Of a stretch of DNA of 40,270 nt, positions 1-9,068 are shown piece by piece. The first letter of the stretch is position 1, and the number at the start of each line of letters is the position of its first letter. The DNA comes from KLAP211 sp964650085 (GTDB lineage: Bacteria; Patescibacteriota; Dojkabacteria; J137), in the NCBI GenBank assembly GCA_964650085.1, contig CAZYSE010000004.1:1-40270 (forward strand). The letters are read 5' to 3'. The translations under genes were made by a program, and so were the position numbers. Below the pieces are notes generated by a model that worked only from the letters and a program-made list of their open reading frames with translations, was not told where the DNA came from and did no database searches.

Positions 1-338
1 GGCACCATTTCATAAATTGTGTTTACTAGCTCTGGCATAACCTTTTCTAGTTTCTGCACATCCCACTTTCTTTGCTCTAATAGGAACTTTAGCTTCTCAG
101 GGTCTTCAGCAATCACCATTCTTCTCTCTCCATAGTTTGTTTGACTAACTAGTCCCTTTTTGATCAATTCCTCTACGTTATTATGAGTTGTAGACCTCTT
201 AATTGACGTCTTTCTAGAAAGATCCATGATAGTCGATGGTCCTGCTTGTAAAAGGCTTAAATAGATGCTGATTTCTTTATCATTCAATCCGAAATCAACT
301 AAGTAACTTTTTAGTGCTTTTTCTGAAATGGTGGGCAT
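1..338 (-). CDS. TrmB-like transcriptional regulator (N-terminal part, runs off the window)
   Basis: The reading frame starts at the ATG complementary to 336-338 and stays open to the window edge (about 112 codons). Its first 75 residues form a TrmB-type helix-turn-helix: a GLNDKEISIYLSLLQAGPST segment, then a DLSRKTSIKRSTTHNNVEEL recognition region, then a wing containing GERRM. TrmB proteins usually regulate sugar or envelope genes through a C-terminal effector domain, which is missing here. The gene follows rpsG on the same strand but is separated from it by a strong terminator, so it is probably transcribed independently. It is a distant relative of the regulator at 38184-38989. No Shine-Dalgarno sequence precedes the start. 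The family call is fairly sure; the target genes are unknown. Confidence 0.75.
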   Translation of the reverse strand, partial: MPTISEKALKSYLVDFGLNDKEISIYLSLLQAGPSTIMDLSRKTSIKRSTTHNNVEELIKKGLVSQTNYGERRMVIAEDPEKLKFLLEQRKWDVQKLEKVMPELVNTIYEMV

Positions 339-373
339 TTTATTTATTTAACAACTTAATTTATATGGTAGCG

Positions 374-408
374 TTTCACTATAGACTATTTCGTCTTACA
401 TTTCACTA
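374..408. repeat. Pair of 8-bp direct repeats upstream of the TrmB-like gene
   Basis: TTTCACTA occurs at 374-381 and again at 401-408, 27 bp apart, about 40-70 bp upstream of the regulator start. The spacing is close to two and a half helical turns. This could be an operator, but an 8-bp repeat in AT-rich DNA may also be chance. Confidence 0.25.
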
Positions 409-447
409 GCAAAACCTGGGTAATTATAGCATACTTTTGTCAAATAA

Positions 448-473
448 AAATGACACCCCGAAGAGTGCCATTT
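448..473 (-). terminator. Intrinsic terminator of the rpoB-rpoC-rpsL-rpsG operon
   Basis: Read on the minus strand, an 11-bp stem (AAATGGCACTC against GGGTGTCATTT, with two G-T wobbles) closes a UUCG tetraloop and is followed by TTTATTT. It lies 18 bp beyond the rpsG stop codon. Confidence 0.85.
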
Positions 474-490
474 CAAATTCATTTAGTGGA

Positions 491-958
491 TCAAGCAAAC
501 TGAGCAAAAGCTTTGTTAGCTTCAGCCATCCTAAACACTTCCTCTTTCTTTTTGTATGCTGAACCTTCCTTATTGAAAGCATTAAAAAGCTCTCTAGATA
601 ATGTTACAGAGAAAGATGTATCCTTTCTACTGGATCTTGCTGCTTCCAAAATCCATCTTATTGCAAGTGAATCTTGTCTGTATGAGTTAACAGGAACAGG
701 AACCTGTAGGTTCGCTCCTCCAACTCTTCGTGATCTAACTTCAACCTTTGGCTTTACGTTTTCTAAAGCTTTCTCTAATGCTTCCGCACCGTTCAATTTA
801 GTCTTTTTTGCTAAGTCTTCTAATGCAGCATATACTAGATTTCTTGCTGTTTCCTTTTTACCATGCATCATTACGTTATTGATCAATCTTGAAACAATAA
901 CACTATTGTACGTAGTATCTGGTTTAATATCTCTTTTTGGCGCTTGTTTTCCTCTCAT
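491..958 (-). CDS. rpsG: 30S ribosomal protein S7
   Basis: S7 nucleates assembly of the 30S head by binding the 3' domain of 16S rRNA. The 155-residue product matches the usual length of about 156. It carries the family's N-terminal region (DTTYNSVIVSRLINNVM), the central KPKVEVRSRRVGGANLQVPV block and the WILEAARSSR segment. It is the last gene of the operon, 69 bp after rpsL, and ends with TGA, which shows that TGA is a stop in this organism. The stretch before the ATG is A/T-rich with no Shine-Dalgarno motif. Confidence 0.97.
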   Translation of the reverse strand: MRGKQAPKRDIKPDTTYNSVIVSRLINNVMMHGKKETARNLVYAALEDLAKKTKLNGAEALEKALENVKPKVEVRSRRVGGANLQVPVPVNSYRQDSLAIRWILEAARSSRKDTSFSVTLSRELFNAFNKEGSAYKKKEEVFRMAEANKAFAQFA

Positions 959-1027
959 ATTTTTTGTTTGATTTTTTTTAATTATTCTTCACCAGCAGGT
1001 CAATCGCTTCTGCTAATTACTATTGAT

Positions 1028-1489
1028 TTATTTTTTAACTGCTCCTGCCTTTGGCATCTTTCTTCCGTACTTACTTCTAGCCTGTCTTCTTGCATCTACT
1101 GGAGCTGCGTCAAATACACCTCTTACGATTTGGTATTTTACACCTGGTAAGTCTGGTCTTCTTCTTGCTTTAACTAATACAACTGAGTGCTCCTGTAGGT
1201 TATGATTTTCTCCAGGAATGTAAGCTGTAACAATTTGCTTGTTTGATAATCTAACTCTGGCAATTTTTCGTTGCGCTGAGTTTGGTTTTTTTGGTGTCAT
1301 AATCTTTACAGCGACACAAACTCCTCTTTTAAAAGGGTTTTCCTTCTTATAGTACGTGTTTTGAATTGCATTGTAGTTAAAATGCATAGACTTGTACTTA
1401 GAATTGTCTTTGAAAAGTAGACCTTTGAATCGAACCATTTTTGTCTTTGGTTTTCTTCCTTTTCTTACTAATTGCGATACTCTAGCCAT
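1028..1489 (-). CDS. rpsL: 30S ribosomal protein S12 with an N-terminal insertion
   Basis: S12 lies at the decoding centre. I chose the ATG at 1489 because it begins MARVSQLVRKGR, which matches the normal S12 N-terminus; the frame is open further upstream to a GTG at 1540 but that extension resembles nothing. The product has 153 residues against about 124 in E. coli. There are 53 residues before the KRGVC block instead of 29, so about 24 extra residues (roughly 17-50) sit in the N-terminal extension, rich in Lys, Asn, Tyr and Phe. The conserved TPKKPNSA loop is intact. At the E. coli Lys88 position there is Pro (RPDLPGVKY), while the neighbouring Asp, the usual methylthiolation site, is kept. 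Confidence 0.95.
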   Translation of the reverse strand: MARVSQLVRKGRKPKTKMVRFKGLLFKDNSKYKSMHFNYNAIQNTYYKKENPFKRGVCVAVKIMTPKKPNSAQRKIARVRLSNKQIVTAYIPGENHNLQEHSVVLVKARRRPDLPGVKYQIVRGVFDAAPVDARRQARSKYGRKMPKAGAVKK

Positions 1490-1515
1490 ATATTTATTGT
1501 GTTTACTATAGTGTA

Positions 1516-1534
1516 GTAAGGGTTTGACCCTTAC
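1516..1534 (-). other. Perfect hairpin between rpoC and rpsL
   Basis: GTAAGGGT, a 3-nt loop, then ACCCTTAC make an 8-bp perfect stem, extended by AGTG/CACT across a small internal loop. No T-run follows, so it is not a standard terminator. It could be an mRNA processing site or a protein-binding element; function is not shown. Confidence 0.5.
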
Positions 1535-1546
1535 CTCCACTATTAA

Positions 1547-4500
1547 TTAATTATTTTCTTCAACAACTTCTTCTTGAAGTAGCCCCTGTCTTCTTAAAAG
1601 CTCTTTGCCTAATGGAACAGGTCGACCAATTATAACATTCTCTTTCAATCCTCTCAAGTGATCCACTTTACCTACAAGGGCAGCATCAGTTAGAACCTTA
1701 ACTTGCTGTTCGAACGAAGCAGCAGATAAGAAACTTTCTGTTCTTAACGCAGCATTTGTGATTCCAGTGTAAACTCTTCTTGATTTAATTTCCCTCTTTC
1801 CAGCAGCAACAATAGTTTCATTCTCTTTCTCTACATCTAAATGATCAATGTAGTCTCCTGGTAAGAATAACTCTGAGTCACCTCCGTCTAGCACAAGTAG
1901 GTATTTACCCATTTGTCTCGCGATGATTTCCAAGTGTCTATCGTCAACTTCCAATCCTTGAATTCCGTAAACGTCTTGAACTCCTTGAATGATGTATTTC
2001 TGAGCAAACTCAATTCCTTTTAGCTCCGCTAACTCTTTAGGGTCAACAGATCCGAAAGTTAATTGATCTCCTCTCTCTACTTTTTGTCCATCCTTAACCA
2101 TGATATTAACCATAGTTTCAGTTTCTTTTTCTGATTCTAATGTTGTATTTCCTTCGATTACTACGAAGTTATCAACGATAGAAACCTTTCCTCCCATTTC
2201 TGCTTTTAATTCTTTTCCATTCTTTACAAATACTGCCTCTCCTTCTGCAATTGTTGATCCATCTTTTACAACAACTTCATATCCTGGTTTAATTTCAAAC
2301 TTCTTAGCAGCCTTCTCTTTAGAAGTTACTCTGATTACTATAGTTTTCTTATCGTCGATTATAGAAACTGTTCCTGCGATCTCAGCTAATAATGCTTGTG
2401 CTCTAGGGTTTCTAGCTTCTAACAACTCTTCAACTCTTGGTAAACCTTGAGTAACGTCTGCTTTTGCAGCTCTAGCGTCTGATTTAGACTTTAGAGTCAA
2501 CTGAGTAGTTGGTTCTCCAAGTGATTGCGATGCTATTGTTCCAACTGCTACTCCGATATCAACCATCTTTCCAGTACCGTTAGAATATCCATAACATTTA
2601 ACACAAATTCCATGAGTTGTTTTACACTTCATTGGAGTTCGCAATAAGATGCTTGTGATAGATTCTATTGCATCAATTTGTCTTGAAGCTTCTAAAGTAA
2701 TAACTTCTCCCTTCTTTGTAATAACTTCTCCAGTTTTTGAATCTACAACATCTTGCAATGCTACTCTTCCTTTAACTCTATTTCCGTATGTCTGTAGTCT
2801 AGCATCGGCTCTGTTTATTACTACACCTTCTGTAGCTCCACAGTCATCTTCAACAGTAATAACATCTTGAGCAACGTCATGAAGTCTTCTAGTTAAGTAT
2901 CCAGAGTCAGCTGTTCTAAGAGCAACGTCTGCGAATCCCTTTCTAGAACCTCTTGCGTTTACAAAGTATTCAAAGTTACTTAATCCTCTTTCGAAGTTTC
3001 CTTTAATTGGAAGGTCAACGATGTTTCCTGATGGGTCTGTTACATATCCAACAACTCCAGAAATCTTTTTTACCCAAGATTTTACTGAAACAGCTCCTGA
3101 GTTTTGTAGATCCATTAAGTTTTCAGATTCTTTGCTTGCAACTTCCCAAACAGCATCTTGAATTTCTTCAGATTTTGTAACCCATTTGTCCCTTTTGTTC
3201 CATTTAAATTCATTAACTGTTGCGAATCCTTCTCTGAAGTTTTCTGCCAAATCAACTTCGATTTGATCATATTCTCCAAGCTTTTCGCTCAAAATCTTAT
3301 CTGTTCCGAATTTGAATTCGTTCATTGAGATCGAGAACCCGTATTTTCCTCCGTATTTAAATCCTAAGTTTTTAATGTGGTCTAGCACAACGATCGCAAC
3401 ATCACTTCCATACTTAACAAATAAGTCAGAAGATAAGTTAGCAATATCTTTGTTGTTCAAAGCCTTATTAATGTAAGGATATCCTTCAGGCAAAATGCTG
3501 TTGAAAATAGCTCTTCCAGCAGATGTTGTTAGGATTTCTCCGTTTAACAATACTTTTGCTGGATTAAAGAAATCAATCTTTCCTAAATCGTAAGCAGAAA
3601 TTAAGTCTTTGATATTTGAGAATACTGGCGCGTGTTTCTCTCCTCCTCTAATTTGAGTTAGGAAGTAGATTCCCATGGCCATATCCTTCGATACGTTTAC
3701 AATTGGTGAACCGTCTCTTAAGTTAAGCATGTTTGATTTAGCCAACATTTTTGTTTTCGCTTCTTCTACAGCTGCCTCAGATAGTGGTAAGTGTACCGCC
3801 ATTTGGTCTCCGTCGAAGTCAGCATTGAATCCAGTACATGTCATTGGGTGCAATCTAATTGCATTACCCTCGATTAGTATTGGGAAGAATGCAATAATAC
3901 TTTGCTTATGTAGTGTTGGAGCTCTGTTCAATAGAACAGGTCTGTCGCTACTTACTTCTTCCAAAATGTCGAAAACAACGTCTTCTTTTTCTTCAAAAAT
4001 TACTTTTGCTCTTGATGGGTTTGGAGCGTGTCCTCTAGAAATTAATTCTCGAACAATAAATGGTCTGAATAACTCTAAAGCGATGCTTTTTGGTAAACCG
4101 CATTGGTGGAACTGTAGTTCTGGACCAGGAACGATAACTGCGTTTCCTGAATAGTCTACTCTCTTACCTAATAAGTTCTGTCTAAATCTTCCTTGCTTTC
4201 CTCTCAACATGTCTGATAAAGACTTGAATGGTAAGCCTCTTGAGTTTAGTGAAGGTGCTCCAGGTTTGTGATTATTGTCTAGCAATGAATCAACTGCTTC
4301 CTGTAACATTCTCTTCTCATTTCTTAAAATGATTTCTGGTGCTCCTAGTTGGATTAATCTCTTTAATCTATTATTTCTATTGATTACTCTTCTGTACAAG
4401 TCGTTAAGGTCGTACGTAGCAAATCTACCTCCTGGTAATTGAACAATCGGTCTTATATCTGGAGGAATCACTGGTAAAATCTCTAATACTAACCATGAAG

Positions 4501-5443
4501 GGTTAATATCTGATTTAAACATTCCTTTAATTAATCTAAGTCTTTGTGCAGCCTTAGTCTTTCTCAATTCTGATCTACTGTTTCTCATCTCTTCTTCTAG
4601 TTTTACGATCTCTTCCTTAACTTGTAGATTATCAAGAATTCTCTTGATAGCTTCTGCTCCCATTCCTGCTTCATAGAAGAAGAATGCGTAGCTTTCTAGT
4701 AATTGGTATTCCTCTTCTGCAAGAGTAGTTCCAACGCTCATAGTTTCTACTAACGATTTTAGATCAGCGAACTTTCGTTCTACATTGTCTTGTTTCTGTT
4801 TGTAAGCAGATTTGATTTTTGCAGCTTCTGTTTTTTCGTTGTTTCTAATTCTTTCGATTTGAAGTTCTAACTTAGACTTATCTTTGTTAGATTTTCTCGC
4901 TTCTTCGATTTCTTGTTCGTATGAACCACCGATTTCTTTTAGCTTAGCTTCTAATTCTGCTGAAACTTCTTCGATTTCAGTTTTCTGAAGATCTTGAATA
5001 CTTTCTACAGCCTTGGTTCTTTCTTCATCGTTTACTGAGATAACAACGTATCTAGCATAATAAAGAACAGTTTCTAGTTTCTTTTGTGGGATATCCAAAA
5101 TCATTGATAATCTATTAGGAATTCCATTTGAGAACCAAACGTGAGCTACAGGTGCTGCTAACTTAATGTGACCCATTCTTTCTCTTCTCACTCTTTTATG
5201 AGTAACTTCAGTTCCACATCTGTCGCAAACAATTCCCTTGTATCTTACTTTCTTGTATTTTCCGCAGTAACATTCAAAGTCTTTAGTAGGTCCAAAGATT
5301 TCTTCGGCCATTAAACCCTGAGGTTCAGCCTTGAAAGTTCTGTAGTTGATAGTCTCAGCTTTAGTGACTTCGCCATATGACCAGTTCATCACATCTTGAG
5401 GAGATGCTATCGATATTTTTAGTGCTTTAAAGTCTTTTATCAT
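1547..5443 (-). CDS. rpoC: DNA-directed RNA polymerase subunit beta'
   Basis: This is the catalytic subunit that holds the active-site Mg. Seen in the sequence: the first zinc ribbon (CYCGKYKKVRYKGIVCDRCG), the NADFDGDQMAVH metal site, and the second zinc site (DDCGATEG with CKTTHGICVKC). The length of 1298 residues fits a form without the large E. coli insertion. The trigger loop is strongly divergent: GEPTTQLTLKSKSDARAAK replaces the near-universal GEPGTQLTMRTFHxGG, so the position of E. coli His936 is Ser988 here. An 18-bp gap follows rpoB, and no Shine-Dalgarno motif is visible before the ATG. Identity is certain; the consequence of the loop change is open. Confidence 0.98.
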   Translation of the reverse strand: MIKDFKALKISIASPQDVMNWSYGEVTKAETINYRTFKAEPQGLMAEEIFGPTKDFECYCGKYKKVRYKGIVCDRCGTEVTHKRVRRERMGHIKLAAPVAHVWFSNGIPNRLSMILDIPQKKLETVLYYARYVVISVNDEERTKAVESIQDLQKTEIEEVSAELEAKLKEIGGSYEQEIEEARKSNKDKSKLELQIERIRNNEKTEAAKIKSAYKQKQDNVERKFADLKSLVETMSVGTTLAEEEYQLLESYAFFFYEAGMGAEAIKRILDNLQVKEEIVKLEEEMRNSRSELRKTKAAQRLRLIKGMFKSDINPSWLVLEILPVIPPDIRPIVQLPGGRFATYDLNDLYRRVINRNNRLKRLIQLGAPEIILRNEKRMLQEAVDSLLDNNHKPGAPSLNSRGLPFKSLSDMLRGKQGRFRQNLLGKRVDYSGNAVIVPGPELQFHQCGLPKSIALELFRPFIVRELISRGHAPNPSRAKVIFEEKEDVVFDILEEVSSDRPVLLNRAPTLHKQSIIAFFPILIEGNAIRLHPMTCTGFNADFDGDQMAVHLPLSEAAVEEAKTKMLAKSNMLNLRDGSPIVNVSKDMAMGIYFLTQIRGGEKHAPVFSNIKDLISAYDLGKIDFFNPAKVLLNGEILTTSAGRAIFNSILPEGYPYINKALNNKDIANLSSDLFVKYGSDVAIVVLDHIKNLGFKYGGKYGFSISMNEFKFGTDKILSEKLGEYDQIEVDLAENFREGFATVNEFKWNKRDKWVTKSEEIQDAVWEVASKESENLMDLQNSGAVSVKSWVKKISGVVGYVTDPSGNIVDLPIKGNFERGLSNFEYFVNARGSRKGFADVALRTADSGYLTRRLHDVAQDVITVEDDCGATEGVVINRADARLQTYGNRVKGRVALQDVVDSKTGEVITKKGEVITLEASRQIDAIESITSILLRTPMKCKTTHGICVKCYGYSNGTGKMVDIGVAVGTIASQSLGEPTTQLTLKSKSDARAAKADVTQGLPRVEELLEARNPRAQALLAEIAGTVSIIDDKKTIVIRVTSKEKAAKKFEIKPGYEVVVKDGSTIAEGEAVFVKNGKELKAEMGGKVSIVDNFVVIEGNTTLESEKETETMVNIMVKDGQKVERGDQLTFGSVDPKELAELKGIEFAQKYIIQGVQDVYGIQGLEVDDRHLEIIARQMGKYLLVLDGGDSELFLPGDYIDHLDVEKENETIVAAGKREIKSRRVYTGITNAALRTESFLSAASFEQQVKVLTDAALVGKVDHLRGLKENVIIGRPVPLGKELLRRQGLLQEEVVEENN

Positions 5444-5461
5444 ATATTTGTCTAATAAAGC

Positions 5462-8400
5462 TTAATTATTACTATCTTCAACTAAATTAAATCCTCGGTC
5501 GTCTACTGTTTCTACTACAATCTTTGAATCGTTACCTACAGAGTCCACAATTTCCTCAAGAGCCATATCGTCTCTTGTATCATCGTATTCTGCACTTAGC
5601 TTTTCTAATTTAATTCCTAATCCAGCAAGCTCTTTATCAAGAACGTTGAATGATTCTGGAATATAAGGTGCTGTAATCTTTTGTCCTGTGATAATTGCTT
5701 TGTAAGCTGCTGCTCTACCCACAACATCGTCAGATTTGATCGTTAACATCTCATGTAATACATTTGGTACTCCATGTGCTTCTAATCCCCAAACTTCCAT
5801 CTCTCCGAATCTTCGTCCTCCCTTCTGAGCTTTACCTCTAACTGGTTGTTGAGTAACTAGAGTGTACGGTCCAGTTGATCTAGCATGAACCTTATGGTCA
5901 GCCAAGTGGTCTAGTTTGAAGTAATATTTTACTCCAACTGTTACCTTCTGTGAGTACTTTTCTCCTGTTCTTCCATCGTATAGATCAACTNNNNNNNNNN
6001 CTTTCTCTTCATAATCAACTCCATTGTCTTTTGCCATTTGCATAAGACCATCTAATGAGTATTCTGAGAATGGTTGAATCTCTACTCTAATTCCCAATTT
6101 CTTTGCTAATGCTCCGATATGAGTTTCGATAAGTTGACCCAAGTTCATTCTTCGAACCATAGATGCAGGTCCGATTAATACATCAACTGGATGTCCATCA
6201 GCTGTATGTGGCATGTCTTCTACTGGTACAATCTTTGTAACAACTCCCTTACCTCCGTGGAAGTCAGTTAGTTTGTCTCCGATTGAAATTTTATGAGTTT
6301 TTGCAACCCAAACTTTCACTTGTTTCAAAGCTCCAGCGTTTAGTTTAGCTCCCTTTTCTCTGTCCAAAACCTGAACTCCGATAACAACTCCGTGCTCTCC
6401 GTTAGGCATTCGTAAAGAGTTATCTCTAACATCTCTAGCGTATTCTCCGAAGATTGCTCTCAATAGTTTTTCTTCAGCAGTTAATTCAGTTTCTCCTTTT
6501 GGTGCGATAATTCCACAAAGAATATCGTTAGATTGAACACTTGCACCTAATCTTACAATTCCTTGTTCGTCTAAGTTTCTTAAAGTGTATTCTCCAACAC
6601 CTGGAATATCTCTTGTAACTTGCTCGTTTCCTAATTTAGTTTCTCTAACTTCCTGAATGTATTCTTGAATGTGAATAGATGTAAGTACATCTTCTTTTAC
6701 TAATCTATCGCTTACAACAATTCCGTCCTCGAAGTTGTATCCATCGTAAACAACGTAAGCTGCTCTAAGGTTTACACCTAGGGCTAACTCTCCATTATCT
6801 GTACAAGGACCGTCAACTAAAATGTCTCCTTTCTTGAATTTCTGTCCAGGCATAACTACAGGCTTCTGACTGAAGCAAGTATTCTGGTTTGTTCTTACGA
6901 ATTTTTCAATGTTATATCTGTGCTTTCTCGCTTTTGTTCCTGTGTATTCAACAACCACTTTAGCTGAGTCTGATTCAATAACTACTCCGTCTTCATCGGC
7001 ATAGATTGATCTTCCTGAAGCTCTTGCTGCATCTTTCTCAAATCCAGTTCCTACAATAGGAGCTTCTGATCTAATAAGAGGAACAGCTTGTGTTTGTGTC
7101 TTAGCACCAATCAAAGTTCTGTTAGGGTCATCGTTTCCAGCAAATGGAATTAGAGACAAACCTAAACCTGCGATTTGACTAGGACTTACATCAATTAAGT
7201 CGATTCTTGTAGTTTCAACTTTTGCATAACCTTGTCCTTCTCTTACATAAGCCATGTAGTCTGTAATGTTTCCGTTATCGTCTGTCTTCATACTAGAACT
7301 TGCGATACTATGCTTAGCTTCGTTGTCTGCGTCTAAGTAGATTACTTCAGATTTATCTACATAAGGAACTAGGTTGATAAATTCAACCTTAGCCTTCTTA
7401 GCTTTTTCTATAATCTCTGCTGTTAAAACTACTCCGTCTTTTGCGAATGAGTTTCCTTTTACCATTCTTCCTGCGAACTTTTTAAGATCGTCTTTTGCAA
7501 CATTGAACTTGTTAACAACTCTATAATATGGAGCTTCTAAGAATCCGTAATCGTTAATTCGAGAGTAAATTGCAAGTTGGTTAACCATACCGATAGATGG
7601 ACCTTCTGGAGTTGTTACTGGACAAAGTCTTGAATAGTGAGAGTTGTGAACGTCTCGAACTGAGAATGTTGCTCTTTCTTTTGTTAAACCTCTCGGTCCT
7701 CCAGCAGAAATCTTTCTCTTAACTTCAAGTTCTGACAAGATGTTTGTCTGGTCCATGAATCTCATCAATGCTGAGCTTCCAAAGAATTGGTTTACAGCAG
7801 ACATGATTGGTCTTGTGTTGATAAATACAGCTGGTGTAACTTTCTCATCTGTTGAGTAAGTAGCCATCTTGTCTCTAATATTCTTTTCCATTAAAAGCAT
7901 TCCTGCTCTTAGTTTTTCTGAAACTAATTCGTCTACACCTCTAATTCTTCTGTTTGTTAAACTATCGATGTCGTCTGGAGCTTGCAATCCGCTATTTAAT
8001 CTAACTAAAGATTTGATAACTTCAACAATATCTCTTTTCTTCAATATATAGTCTGCAATTTGAATGTCTTCTTCGATTCCTAATTTCTTGTTCAACTTAT
8101 ATCTTCCAACTTTTCCAAGGTAGAATCTTCTTTTGTTGAAGAAAATATTATCGATTAAGCCTTTTGCATTTTCTAATGAAACTGAATCTTCAGGTCTTAG
8201 TTTTCTATAAATGTCGATTAGTGCTTCTTCTGTGTTCTTTGTAGGATCTTTTCTTAATGTAGCTTCTAAGAAATTAAATTCTCCCCCCTCTACTCCACCT
8301 AAAGCTTTTAGGATTTCTGCGTCTGAACTATATCCTAATGCTCTCATTAAAGTAGTTAGTAGAATTCTTGGTCTTTTTTGTAATAGCTTAATGCTCATTA

Positions 8401-8935
8401 CTCCGTATTTATTTATTTCAAACTCATACCAGTTTCCTCTGTGAGGCATCAATTTAACGCTATACAGCTTTTTCTTTGTTGTAGATGATTTGCTTTCTGA
8501 GAATAATAGACCTTCAGATCTAAGAATTTGGAAAACAACAACTCTTTCGTTACCGTTGATCATGAATGATGCTCTATCGCTCATCAAAGGCATGTCGCAA
8601 AGGTATAGTTTTTGCTTTTTGATCTCTCCACTCTTTTTATTTACCAACTTAACATTTGCATGAACTGGAGCGTCATAAGTCTGACCTAAGTTCTGTGCAT
8701 CTAAAAAGTTAATCTTTGGTTCACCCCAGGTAATGTCTTCAAAAAAGAGTTCCCATGATGTACCAGTATAGTCTTTGATCGGATTAATCTCATCGAATAA
8801 TTCTTCGAATCCATTTTCCATAAATTGTCTGAAGAATTTTTTCTGCGCATCTAAGAAGTCTACATCTAAATGCGGAAGGGGATTTTTGGTTAGAGTTACT
8901 CTCTCTGAAATTGGATTAAGTGATTTTTTAGCCAT
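5462..8935 (-). CDS. rpoB: DNA-directed RNA polymerase subunit beta
   Basis: Start chosen at the ATG complementary to 8933-8935 (MAKKSLNPISERV); an upstream in-frame ATG at 8977 would add 14 unconserved residues and lies inside the leader hairpin. The product is about 1157 residues as written and 1153 if the N gap is collapsed. Family landmarks include FFGSSALMRFMDQ, the RDVHNSHYSRLCPVTTPEGP block, GDKLTDFHGGKGVVTK and LYDGRTGE. The rifampicin-site residues differ from E. coli: Arg392 for Gln513, Val405 for His526, Lys408 for Arg529 and Gly412 for Leu533. It is first in the operon, driven by the promoter at 9069-9098. Confidence 0.97.
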   Translation of the reverse strand: MAKKSLNPISERVTLTKNPLPHLDVDFLDAQKKFFRQFMENGFEELFDEINPIKDYTGTSWELFFEDITWGEPKINFLDAQNLGQTYDAPVHANVKLVNKKSGEIKKQKLYLCDMPLMSDRASFMINGNERVVVFQILRSEGLLFSESKSSTTKKKLYSVKLMPHRGNWYEFEINKYGVMSIKLLQKRPRILLTTLMRALGYSSDAEILKALGGVEGGEFNFLEATLRKDPTKNTEEALIDIYRKLRPEDSVSLENAKGLIDNIFFNKRRFYLGKVGRYKLNKKLGIEEDIQIADYILKKRDIVEVIKSLVRLNSGLQAPDDIDSLTNRRIRGVDELVSEKLRAGMLLMEKNIRDKMATYSTDEKVTPAVFINTRPIMSAVNQFFGSSALMRFMDQTNILSELEVKRKISAGGPRGLTKERATFSVRDVHNSHYSRLCPVTTPEGPSIGMVNQLAIYSRINDYGFLEAPYYRVVNKFNVAKDDLKKFAGRMVKGNSFAKDGVVLTAEIIEKAKKAKVEFINLVPYVDKSEVIYLDADNEAKHSIASSSMKTDDNGNITDYMAYVREGQGYAKVETTRIDLIDVSPSQIAGLGLSLIPFAGNDDPNRTLIGAKTQTQAVPLIRSEAPIVGTGFEKDAARASGRSIYADEDGVVIESDSAKVVVEYTGTKARKHRYNIEKFVRTNQNTCFSQKPVVMPGQKFKKGDILVDGPCTDNGELALGVNLRAAYVVYDGYNFEDGIVVSDRLVKEDVLTSIHIQEYIQEVRETKLGNEQVTRDIPGVGEYTLRNLDEQGIVRLGASVQSNDILCGIIAPKGETELTAEEKLLRAIFGEYARDVRDNSLRMPNGEHGVVIGVQVLDREKGAKLNAGALKQVKVWVAKTHKISIGDKLTDFHGGKGVVTKIVPVEDMPHTADGHPVDVLIGPASMVRRMNLGQLIETHIGALAKKLGIRVEIQPFSEYSLDGLMQMAKDNGVDYEEKXXXXVDLYDGRTGEKYSQKVTVGVKYYFKLDHLADHKVHARSTGPYTLVTQQPVRGKAQKGGRRFGEMEVWGLEAHGVPNVLHEMLTIKSDDVVGRAAAYKAIITGQKITAPYIPESFNVLDKELAGLGIKLEKLSAEYDDTRDDMALEEIVDSVGNDSKIVVETVDDRGFNLVEDSNN
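5991..6000. other. 10-N scaffold gap inside rpoB, probably zero real length
   Basis: The left flank ends in CT and the right flank begins with CT. Merging these two bases and dropping the Ns removes exactly four codons and gives EEKVDLYDGRTGE. The spacing then equals that of Bacillus RpoB in this region, by eye. The gap is therefore most likely an assembly placeholder. Confidence 0.75.
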
Positions 8936-8956
8936 ATCGTTTTTGTTATAACAGGC

Positions 8957-9002
8957 AAAAAAATTGCGTATTGACAATTACTATTAATTGTAAACACGCA
9001 AA
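8957..9002 (-). terminator. Terminator-like hairpin in the rpoB leader (possible attenuator)
   Basis: On the minus strand a long hairpin (arms within 8964-9002: TTGCGT/ACGCAA base, two mismatches, 7-bp upper stem, 4-nt loop) is followed directly by seven Ts (8957-8963). It lies between the promoter at 9069-9098 and the rpoB start at 8935. An intrinsic terminator placed here would reduce transcription into the whole operon unless read through, so attenuation is the simplest reading. It could also serve to stop transcripts from the upstream genes at 9137-10335. Confidence 0.65.
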
Positions 9003-9068
9003 TTAGCTTGTAAATATTATTGATCTATAAACCATCAGGGGCTTATGTTTTTTGAGAAATGATTCCTG

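Noticed and set aside
491..493. UGA recoded as glycine or tryptophan, as in some Patescibacteria
   Set aside because: TGA ends rpsG, the Trm9-like gene and the cohesin gene at the expected lengths, and no in-frame TGA is needed inside genes.
513..971. Plus-strand open frame over rpsG and other frames antiparallel to rpoB, rpoC, recJ, hisS and elp3
   Set aside because: They are complements of well-identified genes, have biased composition and no recognisable domain.
1490..1540. Upstream GTG extension of S12
   Set aside because: S12 proteins start with the MxxxxQLVRKG segment; the extension covers the intergenic hairpin.
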